This document shows, piece after piece, positions 29,501 to 37,728 of a DNA stretch of 62,500 bases; within the stretch, counting starts at the first letter, position 1, and each line of letters begins with the position of its first letter. The stretch is taken from the NCBI RefSeq assembly GCF_002926065.1, contig NZ_PREZ01000011.1, positions 1 to 62,500 on the forward strand. The letters are read 5' to 3'. The translations under genes and the position numbers were made by a program. The DNA comes from Jeotgalibacillus proteolyticus. GTDB lineage: Bacteria > Bacillota > Bacilli > Bacillales > Jeotgalibacillaceae. Below the pieces are notes generated by a model. That model saw only the letters and a list, made by a program, of their open reading frames with translations, searched no databases and was not told the origin of the DNA.

Positions 29501-30063
29501 ATTTGTATTCTCAAATGCTTAAGGAAGCAATTGAAGAGAGAAAGGATCAGCTTCCGGAAGCCTCCCGCGGCAAAGAGCCTCAAAAGCCCGCGGTTGAAAT
29601 TGATTTGGATGTTAAGCAGGATGCGTATATTCCTTCCACGTACATTCCGGACGGGCATCAGAAGATTGAGATGTACAAAAAGTTCAGAGGGGCAGCAACT
29701 GCTGCGGACGTAGCCGAATTAAAGGATGAAATGATCGACCGCTTTGGAGACTATCCAAAAGAAGTGCAAACCCTGTTTCAAATTGCTGAGATTAAAGCCT
29801 TTGGAAATGAAATTGGCCTCGAAGCTATTCATCAGACCAAGGATGCGATCAAGCTTGAGCTGAGCGAGGACGGAACGAGCCGAATTGACGGTGGAAAAGC
29901 CTTTGAAATCAGCAGCCGCTTTGGACGGGACGTTGGCCTTGGTATGGATAATAATAAGCTGAAAGTCACTGTTCAAATTCGCAATAAAAAACCGGAGCAA
30001 TGGTTCAGCATTGTTCACGAGGTGGTCTGCGGACTGCCTGAGGCTGTAAAAGAAACGGCTTAA
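26515..30063 (+). CDS. mfd: Transcription-repair coupling factor Mfd
   Basis: Displaces RNA polymerase stalled at DNA damage and recruits UvrA. The 1182-residue protein has a UvrB-homology region (1-340), the CarD-like RNA-polymerase-interaction domain (about 495-560, [21 protein letters not shown]), RecG-type helicase motors with Walker A [9 protein letters not shown] (651-659) and DEEQ (753-756), and a C-terminal D7 domain. TTG start with AGGAGGAG 7-14 bases upstream. The repeat array lies directly before this site and would be in the 5' UTR unless a promoter is hidden in it. Confidence 0.97.
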   Translation: [1182 protein letters not shown]

Positions 30064-30142
30064 TAAATAAAGTAAGAGCTCGGGACATAACGGGAGCTTT
30101 AAAAAGTACACATTTCATGACTACTCGTTTTAGAACCGGATA

Positions 30143-30180
30143 AAGGAGTTGAGACAAACATTTGTCTCAACTCTTTTTTT
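30143..30180. terminator. Terminator between mfd and the AraC-type gene
   Basis: GAGTTGAGACAAA / TTTGTCTCAACTC, a 13-bp stem with a short loop and seven T; it lies between convergent genes and can serve both. Confidence 0.9.
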
Positions 30181-30181
30181 G

Positions 30182-31072
30182 TTAAAAAATTACATGGTTA
30201 AAATCCACCATTTTCTTATCTTTTCGAAAGCGGTCAGGAGACATGCCGATCATTTTCCTGAAAACTTTACTAAAATAATTGGCATTTGTGTAGCCTGTTT
30301 CGACCGCAATTTCTTGGACAGTTTTATCAGTAGTGATCAATAGATCCATCGATTTTTGCAGTCGCACCTTGGCTAAAAACTGCATTGGGGTTGTTTTCAT
30401 ATGCTTTTGGAATTTATTTGTAAAATAGTATTTGGACAGCCCTGCATAATCAGTAATGTCATCAAGGGATAAATGTTTTTCGTAATGGTTTTTCATATAG
30501 TTTGCTGCTTTAAGAATATCCTCAGGCAGTTCAGATTGCGGACGGCTAAGACCCCTTGAGAATCGATGCAGCCCCATGATGAACTCATACCCTTGAGCTG
30601 AAGAGATAAATGTATCATTGATGCCCTCTTTTAAGACAAATTGATAGATCTTTTGCAAAAGAAAAATAAGCGGATCGTTTGCGTCAGCCTTAATTACATG
30701 GCCATATTTCTTTAGCAGCAGATCCCAGCATTCCTGTGCTTTGGTTCCTTCGAGAGTAATAAAGAGAAACTCCCATTCCGCACTTTCCTCCGGAAGATAA
30801 TAGCAATGCTCACTCGGCACTTTAACAATAAAAGCCTCCCCGGGACCGATTGTATACGTTCTTTCCGCAGCCTGAAATCTGCCAAAACCATTGATCGTAT
30901 ATTGAAAAATACATGTATTTCCATCGTTTAAACGCATACGGCCATCCCAGTAATAGTCAGTAGAAGCCCTTTTCTCAAAGCCGATCGAAACAATACGGGC
31001 GGCCTCGGTTAATGGGTCATTTGAGGAGTGATAGACGAAGCTGTGATGAATTTCATTTTGACGATAAAGCAA
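30182..31072 (-). CDS. AraC-family transcriptional activator of the alpha-galactoside locus
   Basis: A 296-residue regulator: an N-terminal cupin-like sugar-sensing domain (about 25-140, with GPGEAFIVKVPSEHCYY) and a C-terminal AraC domain with two HTHs (LSLDDITDYAGLSKYYFTNKF and TVQEIAVETGYTNANYFSKVFRKM, about 195-290). It is divergent from the alpha-galactosidase gene, as MsmR/RafR-like activators are, so it most likely activates melA in response to an alpha-galactoside. TTG start with AAGGGGG seven bases upstream. It is the left end of a block missing from the B. subtilis mfd-spoVT interval. Confidence 0.88.
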   Translation of the reverse strand: MLYRQNEIHHSFVYHSSNDPLTEAARIVSIGFEKRASTDYYWDGRMRLNDGNTCIFQYTINGFGRFQAAERTYTIGPGEAFIVKVPSEHCYYLPEESAEWEFLFITLEGTKAQECWDLLLKKYGHVIKADANDPLIFLLQKIYQFVLKEGINDTFISSAQGYEFIMGLHRFSRGLSRPQSELPEDILKAANYMKNHYEKHLSLDDITDYAGLSKYYFTNKFQKHMKTTPMQFLAKVRLQKSMDLLITTDKTVQEIAVETGYTNANYFSKVFRKMIGMSPDRFRKDKKMVDFNHVIF

Positions 31073-31097
31073 TATTTTACCCCCTTATTAAATTTTA

Positions 31098-31128
31098 TTT
31101 ACCATTGTCTAACAATTTTTACCCCTGT
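31098..31128 (+). promoter_or_regulatory. Direct-repeat activator site before melA
   Basis: TTTACCATTGT (31098-31108) and TTTACCCCTGT (31118-31128), 20 bases apart on the same face of DNA. They lie just upstream of an extended -10 (TGTTATAAG, 31136-31143 region) that has no good -35. This is the usual layout of an AraC-type activator site; inferred. Confidence 0.6.
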
Positions 31129-31201
31129 ATCATTTGTTATAAGATTTACATTAATTAAAATTTACTAAATTTTCAACAAATTAATCTATGGAGGAAAGCA
31201 A

Positions 31202-32527
31202 ATGAAAAAACTCACATTTATTGGCGCGGGAAGTACCATCTTCACAAAAAATGTATTAGGTGACTGTATGCTGTCGCCAGCTCTGCAGGATTTTGAATTT
31301 GCTCTATTTGATATTGATTTAAATCGCCTTTCCGAATCAGAAGTATTATTGAAAGCGCTTAAAAAAACAGTGGGATCAACAGTAGAAATCAAAACGTATA
31401 CAAATCGTAAAGAAGCACTGAAGGGCGCGAAATATGTAATTAACGCCATTCAGGTTGGAGGCTATAAACCGAGCACTATCATTGATTTTGAGATTCCCAA
31501 AAAATACGGATTGCGTCAAACCATCGCCGATACAATTGGCATTGGAGGACTCTTTCGTGCACTTCGCACCATCCCTGTAATGCTCGATATCGCAAAGGAC
31601 ATGGAAGAGATTTGCCCGGATGCCTGGCTTTTGAATTATACCAATCCAATGGCCGCGTTAACTGGAGCAGTTTCCCGTTATTCAAATGTTAAAATGGTTG
31701 GATTATGCCACAGTGTCCAGATTTGTACGAGTCATTTATTAAGAGACTTGGAAATCCCCTATGAAAATATTGAAGAACGCATTGCAGGAATCAATCACAT
31801 GGCCTGGCTCCTTGAAATTAAATCAAACGGCAAAGACCTGTATCCTGAAATTAAAAAGCGTGCTAAAGAAAAACAAAAAACTAAACACTACGACATGGTT
31901 AGATATGAGCTAATGGATAAGTTCGGTTTTTATGTAACGGAATCCTCTGAGCACAATGCAGAGTACCACCCTTATTTTATTAAAAACAATTATCCGGAAC
32001 TCATTGAACGGTTTAATATTCCACTTGATGAGTACCCGAGAAGATGCGAGGCACAAATTGAAAATTGGGTTAAAACGAAGGAAAGTCTGTTAAAAGAAGA
32101 AAACCTGACACATGAACGGTCAAAAGAGTATGGCTCTCGAATTATCGAAGCGATGGAAACGAATGAACCATTTGTATTTGGTGGAAATGTGTTAAATACA
32201 GGCGGTCTTATTTCCAACTTGCCCGAAAAAGCTGTAGTAGAGGTTCCTTGTATCGCAAATCGAAATGGAATTACACCAGCTTATATGGGAGAACTTCCTG
32301 AACAGCTTGCTGCCCTAAACAGGACAAATATTAATACGCAACTTGTTACAATTGAAGCTGCAATCACTAAATCCAGAGAAAAGATTTATCAGGCTGCCAT
32401 GCTCGACCCGCATACAGCAAGTGAGCTTTCCATGGATGACATCATCAGCCTTTGCGATGAGCTGATTGAAGCACATGGCGAAATGCTTCCTGAATACCAA
32501 TCTGATAAGGAAACGATCAAACAGTAA
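31202..32527 (+). CDS. melA: Alpha-galactosidase, glycoside hydrolase family 4
   Basis: A 441-residue GH4 enzyme that cleaves alpha-galactosides such as melibiose using NAD+ and a divalent metal through an oxidation-elimination mechanism. The N-terminus is a Rossmann fold (TFIGAGSTIFTKN), ADTIGIGGLFRALRT is the MelA-type loop, and Cys169-His170 (GLCHSVQ) and His199 (GINHMAW) are the metal ligands. It works in the cytoplasm on imported sugar. GGAGGAAAG lies 4-12 bases upstream. The sub-specificity (melibiose or raffinose) is not readable. The terminator stem overlaps its last codons. Confidence 0.93.
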   Translation: MKKLTFIGAGSTIFTKNVLGDCMLSPALQDFEFALFDIDLNRLSESEVLLKALKKTVGSTVEIKTYTNRKEALKGAKYVINAIQVGGYKPSTIIDFEIPKKYGLRQTIADTIGIGGLFRALRTIPVMLDIAKDMEEICPDAWLLNYTNPMAALTGAVSRYSNVKMVGLCHSVQICTSHLLRDLEIPYENIEERIAGINHMAWLLEIKSNGKDLYPEIKKRAKEKQKTKHYDMVRYELMDKFGFYVTESSEHNAEYHPYFIKNNYPELIERFNIPLDEYPRRCEAQIENWVKTKESLLKEENLTHERSKEYGSRIIEAMETNEPFVFGGNVLNTGGLISNLPEKAVVEVPCIANRNGITPAYMGELPEQLAALNRTNINTQLVTIEAAITKSREKIYQAAMLDPHTASELSMDDIISLCDELIEAHGEMLPEYQSDKETIKQ

Positions 32528-32546
32528 TCTGTTTGATCGTTTTATA
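32510..32546 (+). terminator. Terminator embedded in the end of melA
   Basis: AACGATCAAACAG / CTGTTTGATCGTT, a 13-bp perfect stem whose loop contains the melA stop codon, then TTTATAAAAAA. The last codons of melA form the left arm. Confidence 0.8.
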
Positions 32547-32551
32547 AAAAA

Positions 32552-32566
32552 TTGTAAGCGCTTAAC
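32552..32566. promoter_or_regulatory. cre/LacI-type operator
   Basis: TTGTAAGCGCTTAAC, with TAAGCGCTTA (32555-32564) a perfect palindrome. It lies 54-68 bases before the LacI-family gene. It could bind that LacI protein (autoregulation) or CcpA; it has two mismatches to cre. Confidence 0.6.
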
Positions 32567-32619
32567 TTCAAAATCTTTACAGGCTTGCAGTCAACTTCAT
32601 ACCTGGGAGGGGGAAATAG

Positions 32620-33660
32620 GTGGCTACGATCAAAGAAATTGCTAAACGAGTAAATGTATCAGCTGCAACAGTATCAAGAGTTCTAAATTACGATGAAACC
32701 CTATCAGCCTCACCCGCTACTAAAGAAAAAATTTTCTCCACAGCAAAAGAATTAAACTATCAAACCTTACGAAGCCGACGTAAGCAAAATCAATTTCTTT
32801 TAAAACAAACAGCAGAAGGTCTTCAATTTAGGTTAGCCATGATTTTGCTTCACTCAAAGGAAGAAGAAACAAATGATCCGTTTTGGCTCTCAATAAGGGA
32901 AGGTGTAGAGAAAGAATGTGCTCTCCGGGGGATCAGCTCGGTGAAGTTAATTCGCCTTCAGCAGTTAACAGGTGCCGAAAAAGAATTTTCCGATTTGGAT
33001 GGCTTAATCATTATTGGAAGAGTGGATGGTGCCATCTTAAAATCGTTAAATCTCTATAATCGCAATATTGTGCTAATCAATCAGGAAGCAGCAGAATATG
33101 ATTCTGTGGTTTTTGATTTCGACAAAGCCACCTGTTTAGCATTAGACCACTTAACTAAAAGGGGATATAGCCGCATTGGCTATATTGGCGGTAAAGAAAA
33201 AATAACGGTTGCAGAGCTTCAGGCACTAAAAAAGAATAATACAAAAGACGTAAGAAAAATCGTTTATGAAAACAAAATGCGACAAAGAAATTCCTTTGAC
33301 CCGGAACTGGTTTATGTAAAAGAATACACCATCCAATCAGGATACGATTTAATGAAACTTGCTATTGAAAAAGGGAATTTACCGGAAGCGTTCTTCATCG
33401 CAAGTGATTCAATGGCCCTTGGAGCTTTAAGAGCTCTGCAGGAAGCAAATATTCGTGTGCCCGAACAAATAGGAATTGTCAGTTTTAATGATATAGAGAT
33501 CGCACAATATACCTCACCGCCGCTTACGACGGTGAAAATCCCTACCGAAGAGATGGGGCGCATGGGTGTCAAGCTGATGATCGATCGGCTTCAGGGGCGG
33601 GAGCTGCCGTTAAAGGTTCTTGTACCTGCAGAACTAGTCGTCAGAGAAAGCTGCATTTAA
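32620..33660 (+). CDS. LacI-family transcriptional regulator
   Basis: A 346-residue LacI/GalR repressor: HTH at 3-24 (TIKEIAKRVNVSAATVSRVLN), hinge helix, and a periplasmic-binding-protein-like sensor (about 60-340). The insert around 195-215 (KKNNTKDVRK) is typical of the MsmR/GalR type. It lies between melA and the transporter genes and probably represses the transport unit and itself in the absence of sugar. GTG start with GGGAGGGGG upstream. The palindrome at 32552-32566 is a candidate operator. Confidence 0.9.
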   Translation: MATIKEIAKRVNVSAATVSRVLNYDETLSASPATKEKIFSTAKELNYQTLRSRRKQNQFLLKQTAEGLQFRLAMILLHSKEEETNDPFWLSIREGVEKECALRGISSVKLIRLQQLTGAEKEFSDLDGLIIIGRVDGAILKSLNLYNRNIVLINQEAAEYDSVVFDFDKATCLALDHLTKRGYSRIGYIGGKEKITVAELQALKKNNTKDVRKIVYENKMRQRNSFDPELVYVKEYTIQSGYDLMKLAIEKGNLPEAFFIASDSMALGALRALQEANIRVPEQIGIVSFNDIEIAQYTSPPLTTVKIPTEEMGRMGVKLMIDRLQGRELPLKVLVPAELVVRESCI

Positions 33661-33725
33661 GCGAAAACCATGCGCTCTAAAAGTTGTTTTCACTTTGACT
33701 CATTTTATTTAAGGAGGAAAAAGTA

Positions 33726-34985
33726 ATGAAAAAAATAGGAATGTTATCGGTTCTTTCATTATCAGGAGTTATTGTCTTAGCAGGTTGCGGAAGCGGCAAT
33801 GCAAACGGAGGAGACGGTGACCAGGTAAGGCTGACTCTCACCTCTACTGCCACTACTAAGGCAGACCAGGATATTTTCAAAGAAATTGTAGCGGAATTTG
33901 AAGAAGCGAATCCTGATATAGCTATCGAAGATTCTTATCCAGGCGATGGCTACGAAGACTTGGCGCGTGTCAAAATGGCGGCAAATGACATGCCTGATCT
34001 GTTTGATACACATGGTTGGTCGACTAATCGATACAGTGAATATACAGAGGATTTAAGCGATATGGATTGGGTCGAGCATTTAGAACCTGCGATGGAATCA
34101 ATATTAACGGATGAAGATGGAAAGCTTCATGCATATCCGGTCAATCAAGCGCTGGATGGCCTATCTTACAATAAAACACTTCTTGATGAATATGGAATTG
34201 AGGCACCTTCAACCTTTGATGAATTTATGACAGCTTTGGAAACGGTTAAAGAAAAAAGCAATGGTGAAGTCATTCCTCTTTGGCTGGGAGGGGCAGAAAA
34301 AAGTCAATTTGGACAGTATTTTGACCAATTCGCTACACCTCTGCTTATTACAGATGAAAACAACAATTACGAAGAGGAACTTTTAGATGGCACCTTTGAT
34401 TGGTCTGCTTATACTTATCTTCCTGAGAAGCTAAAAGAAATGCATGATAAAGAATTGCTGAACACCGATATTTTAACAGCACAGGTAACACAGGGCGCTG
34501 AACTCATGGCACAAAATAAAGTAGCTTTTGTCATGCTGAACGGATCAATCGGCCGCGAGGTTACAGGGCTTAATCCGGAAGTACAGGTTGGTACCATGCC
34601 GGTTCCGGCAATCCATGAAGGTGATTCTCCGGTATGGATTGGAGGAGAACGTTTTACCCTCGCTGTTGCCAATAACTCTGAGCACAAAGAGGAGGCAAAG
34701 CAGTTTATAGAATTTATTTCGCAACCTGAAATCGCTAAAAGATTAGCAGAAGGAACGTCACTTCCTGATGCACTGACGAATGTTGAGGCGGATAATTATT
34801 TTGCTGAGTTTTATAACGAGTATGAAGGCATTGAAATTCAGCCCTATTTTGATCGCGTTTTCCTGCCGAGCGGAATGTGGGATCCCATGGGCTCGACCGG
34901 CCAGGAGCTCATTGCCGGTACAATGACACCTGAACAGGTTTCTGAAAAAATGGCCCAGGAGTATACACGCTTGAAAAGTGAATAA
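33726..34985 (+). CDS. ABC transporter sugar-binding lipoprotein
   Basis: A 419-residue family 1 extracellular solute-binding protein. The lipoprotein signal has a lipobox LAGC with Cys21 as the diacylglyceryl site; the mature protein has the usual two-lobed fold and many Asp/Glu. The neighbouring melA makes an alpha-galactoside (raffinose or melibiose) the likely ligand, as for MsmE/RafE. AAGGAGG lies 7-13 bases before the ATG. The two permease genes follow after a stem-loop. Confidence 0.9.
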   Translation: MKKIGMLSVLSLSGVIVLAGCGSGNANGGDGDQVRLTLTSTATTKADQDIFKEIVAEFEEANPDIAIEDSYPGDGYEDLARVKMAANDMPDLFDTHGWSTNRYSEYTEDLSDMDWVEHLEPAMESILTDEDGKLHAYPVNQALDGLSYNKTLLDEYGIEAPSTFDEFMTALETVKEKSNGEVIPLWLGGAEKSQFGQYFDQFATPLLITDENNNYEEELLDGTFDWSAYTYLPEKLKEMHDKELLNTDILTAQVTQGAELMAQNKVAFVMLNGSIGREVTGLNPEVQVGTMPVPAIHEGDSPVWIGGERFTLAVANNSEHKEEAKQFIEFISQPEIAKRLAEGTSLPDALTNVEADNYFAEFYNEYEGIEIQPYFDRVFLPSGMWDPMGSTGQELIAGTMTPEQVSEKMAQEYTRLKSE

Positions 34986-34987
34986 AG

Positions 34988-35027
34988 AAAAGGGAAATGG
35001 AGCAATTACTTTGCTTCATTCCCTCCT
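34988..35027 (+). terminator. Stem-loop between binding-protein and permease genes
   Basis: GGGAAATGGAGCA pairs with TGCTTCATTCCC around a short loop (one bulge). No T run. Such elements commonly stabilise or partly end transcripts so that binding protein is made in excess over permeases. Confidence 0.6.
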
Positions 35028-35051
35028 TATTCAGCAAAGGGGGTTGAAGAA

Positions 35052-35981
35052 ATGGTCCAAACAGTGACAAAAACAGCAGTAAAAGTGAAGAATAAAAATG
35101 CAAAAATGTATAAAAAAAGGGGAGATTCTTCCCTGTGGTGGATGTACTTACCCAGCTTGCTTATCGTCTGTTTGTTTATTGTTTTTCCATTTATAGACGG
35201 AATAAGAATATCCTTTACCAATTGGAACGGATTCTCACAAACCTATAGCTATATTGGATTTGATCAGTACAAGAGAATGTTTTCTGATCCTGATACTTGG
35301 CTGGTGGTAAAGAATACATTGCTTTACGGTATTGGGAGCACCATTTTGCAAAATATCGTGGGACTTGGCTATGCTTTATTGCTTAACCAGAACTTGAAGA
35401 TTCGAAGCTTAACCAGAACGATCATTTATTTGCCTGTTATTATATCCCCCTTAATTATGGGCTACATATGGTATTTTTTCTTTGCTTATAATGGAGGCGC
35501 ATTAAACGATCTTTTTGTCTTGTTTGGAAGTGAACCAGTTAATGCATTGGGAAATCCTGCTGTAAATCCATATATTATTGTCTTTGTTAATACATTTCAG
35601 TTTGTCGGTATTGCGATGATTATTTATCTTGCCGGTCTTCAGAGTATCTCAAAAGAGTACTACGAAGCAGCGAATATAGATGGTGCAAACAGCTGGCAGA
35701 AATTTAAAGCTATTACCATCCCTTTGCTGATGCCCTCTATTACGATTAATTTGGTCTTAAATATTATTGGAGGGTTGAAGTTATTTGATGTGATCGTTGC
35801 GCTGACGAATGGAGGCCCTGGAAATGCCTCTCAGTCAATGTCCACCTTTATGTACAATTTATATTTTTCAAGGCAAGATGCAGGCTATGCTGCAACACAA
35901 GGGGTCTTGATGGCGTTAATTATCCTGGTCATCAGTATGGCTGCACTGCTCTATTTTAAACGAAAAGAGGTAGAAGCATAA
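35052..35981 (+). CDS. ABC sugar transporter permease 1 (MalF/MsmF-like)
   Basis: A 309-residue permease with six predicted membrane helices and the EAA loop [17 protein letters not shown] (about 201-217) that docks on the ATPase. The N-terminus is Lys-rich and cytoplasmic. Start ATG 35052 with AAAGGGGG 6-13 bases upstream. Its stop shares a base with the start of permease 2. No ATPase gene is present in the locus, so it probably uses a shared multi-sugar ATPase such as MsmX encoded elsewhere. Confidence 0.92.
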   Translation: MVQTVTKTAVKVKNKNAKMYKKRGDSSLWWMYLPSLLIVCLFIVFPFIDGIRISFTNWNGFSQTYSYIGFDQYKRMFSDPDTWLVVKNTLLYGIGSTILQNIVGLGYALLLNQNLKIRSLTRTIIYLPVIISPLIMGYIWYFFFAYNGGALNDLFVLFGSEPVNALGNPAVNPYIIVFVNTFQFVGIAMIIYLAGLQSISKEYYEAANIDGANSWQKFKAITIPLLMPSITINLVLNIIGGLKLFDVIVALTNGGPGNASQSMSTFMYNLYFSRQDAGYAATQGVLMALIILVISMAALLYFKRKEVEA

Positions 35982-36811
35982 TGAAAGCAAGAACATCGCG
36001 GAAAACGTGGATCCTTACTTTAGCGGCTCTCTTGATTACTGCTTTTCACCTTATACCCTTTTACATCCTTCTTACAACAGCCATTAAAAGAACAGGGGAT
36101 TTCTCTTCGAAATGGTCATTCCCTGATTATGTAAACATAGAAAATTTTACGATTGCGTGGGAACAGGCCAATCTGGGAAATGCGCTTGTTAACTCCATTA
36201 TTATTACTTCTTTTGCTGCTATCGTTCTGATCCTGTTTGGGTCTCTGGCGGCATATGCTCTTGCAAGAAGAACAACCAAATTAAATAAATATATCTACAT
36301 CCTTTTTGTAGGTGTTATGGTTATTCCGCCACTGACCGCTTTGGTCCCGTTATATCGAATGGTTGTTAATTTTGGTCTTATGAATACGCATTTAGTAGCA
36401 GTGTTAAATAATGTTGCTGCTTTTCTTCCATTAACAATTTTCCTCTATGCAGGGTTTATAAGATCTACCATTCCGAAAGAACTTGAAGAAGCAGCGAAAA
36501 TTGACGGAGCAAATACTCTAAGCATCTTTTTCAAAATCATTTTCCCGCTGCTCAAACCGATTACTGCCACTGTATTAATTATTTCTTCCGTTTATATTTG
36601 GAATGATTATCAATTTGCGATCTTCTTTTTACAGGATTCCAGTGTGCAGACACTCACAGTTGTTCTGGCAAGCTTCTTTGGTCAAAATGGCAGTCAGCTG
36701 AATCTTGTTGCAGCGGCAGCTTTAATGGCCTCTCTTCCTATGGTCATTGTCTTCCTGTTCTTGCAGCGTTTCTTTATAGAAGGGCTTGCTGCGGGAAGCG
36801 TGAAGGGATAA
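35981..36811 (+). CDS. ABC sugar transporter permease 2 (MalG/MsmG-like)
   Basis: A 276-residue permease with six membrane helices and the EAA loop ELEEAAKIDGANTLSIF (about 166-182). It forms the heterodimeric channel with the gene before it, whose stop codon overlaps this ATG by one base. GAGG 8 bases upstream. It ends the inserted carbohydrate block; spoVT resumes the B. subtilis order 230 bases later. No terminator is obvious after it. Confidence 0.92.
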   Translation: MKARTSRKTWILTLAALLITAFHLIPFYILLTTAIKRTGDFSSKWSFPDYVNIENFTIAWEQANLGNALVNSIIITSFAAIVLILFGSLAAYALARRTTKLNKYIYILFVGVMVIPPLTALVPLYRMVVNFGLMNTHLVAVLNNVAAFLPLTIFLYAGFIRSTIPKELEEAAKIDGANTLSIFFKIIFPLLKPITATVLIISSVYIWNDYQFAIFFLQDSSVQTLTVVLASFFGQNGSQLNLVAAAALMASLPMVIVFLFLQRFFIEGLAAGSVKG

Positions 36812-36942
36812 ACGAATTAAACAGCCGTTCATTCAACGGGTCTGCTGTCTGAAGCGAATTTTTCAAAATACCTAATTAAACGCAAAAAAAATGCATATTT
36901 TAATCAAATAAATACTTTTTTTGGAGAAATTGCGTGGAATCG

Positions 36943-36971
36943 GTATAAATATGTCCATTTAATTAATACTA
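36943..36971 (+). promoter_or_regulatory. Sigma-G-type promoter of spoVT
   Basis: GTATA (36943-36947), 17-base spacer, AATACTA (36965-36971), six of seven -10 positions. spoVT is a sigma-G gene in B. subtilis. Confidence 0.7.
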
Positions 36972-37042
36972 GCAAGTAAGTAACAAGCAGTGTGATAAAC
37001 AGGACAGGAAAAATTCGCTCACAGAAAGAGAGGCACCACGAA

Positions 37043-37579
37043 ATGAAAGCTACTGGTATTGTCCGTCGAATTGATGATTTAGGACGTGTGGTAATTCCAA
37101 AAGAAATCAGAAGAACCTTACGCATCCGAGAAGGAGATCCGCTTGAGATCTTTGTTGATCGTGAAGGGGAAGTCATCTTAAAAAAATATTCTCCTATTAA
37201 CGAGCTGGGAAGCTTTGCAAAGGAATATGCAGAAGCACTGCAGGACAGCCTTGGCCATCCTGTATTAATTTGTGACCGGGATAATGTTATCGCGATTGCC
37301 GGTGTCTCCAAGAAGGAATACCTGAATCGCAGAATCGGCTCCGGGGTAGAAGAAATTATGGCTGCTCGTAAAAGCATCCTATCTGAAAAACAAACGAGCT
37401 TAGCAGTAATTGAGCACCAGGATGATGAAGCAGCTTCTTATGCGATTTCTCCAATCGTTTCATCAGGAGATCCAATCGGCGCGGTGATCATTTTTTCAAA
37501 GGATCAGGCGCTCAGTGAAGTTGAAATGAAGTCCTGTGAAACAGCAGCAAGCTTCCTTGGACGTCAAATGGAGCATTAA
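37043..37579 (+). CDS. spoVT: Stage V sporulation regulator SpoVT
   Basis: A 178-residue forespore regulator: an AbrB-like swapped-hairpin domain (1-50, MKATGIVRRIDDLGRVVIPKEIRRTLRI) and a C-terminal GAF-like domain (about 55-178). It modulates sigma-G genes. Start 37043 gives the exact B. subtilis length and has AAAGAGAGG upstream; the longer reading is rejected. The N-terminal domain is clearly related to AbrB in this window. Confidence 0.97.
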   Translation: MKATGIVRRIDDLGRVVIPKEIRRTLRIREGDPLEIFVDREGEVILKKYSPINELGSFAKEYAEALQDSLGHPVLICDRDNVIAIAGVSKKEYLNRRIGSGVEEIMAARKSILSEKQTSLAVIEHQDDEAASYAISPIVSSGDPIGAVIIFSKDQALSEVEMKSCETAASFLGRQMEH

Positions 37580-37586
37580 TAATCGA

Positions 37587-37625
37587 AAAAAAACGCAGCC
37601 TTAACAGGACTGCGTTTATTTTATT
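37587..37625 (+). terminator. Terminator after spoVT
   Basis: AAACGCAG / CTGCGTTT stem with an 11-base loop, then T-rich sequence. Confidence 0.75.
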
Positions 37626-37652
37626 TAAAAAGGGTCTGAAAACAGGCATTAA

Positions 37653-37681
37653 ACGACAGGAATCATGGATTTTGCTATAAT
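37653..37681 (+). promoter_or_regulatory. Promoter before yabM
   Basis: TGCTATAAT (TATAAT 37676-37681, extended -10) with ACGACA at 37653-37658, 17 bases upstream. Confidence 0.55.
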
Positions 37682-37728
37682 TGACAAGTATGAATACTGG
37701 AACGGAACGAAAGGCGAGTGGCATCCCG

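Noticed and set aside
36904-37377. Minus-strand open frame of 157 codons over spoVT
   Set aside because: Antisense shadow of spoVT without start signals or family features.
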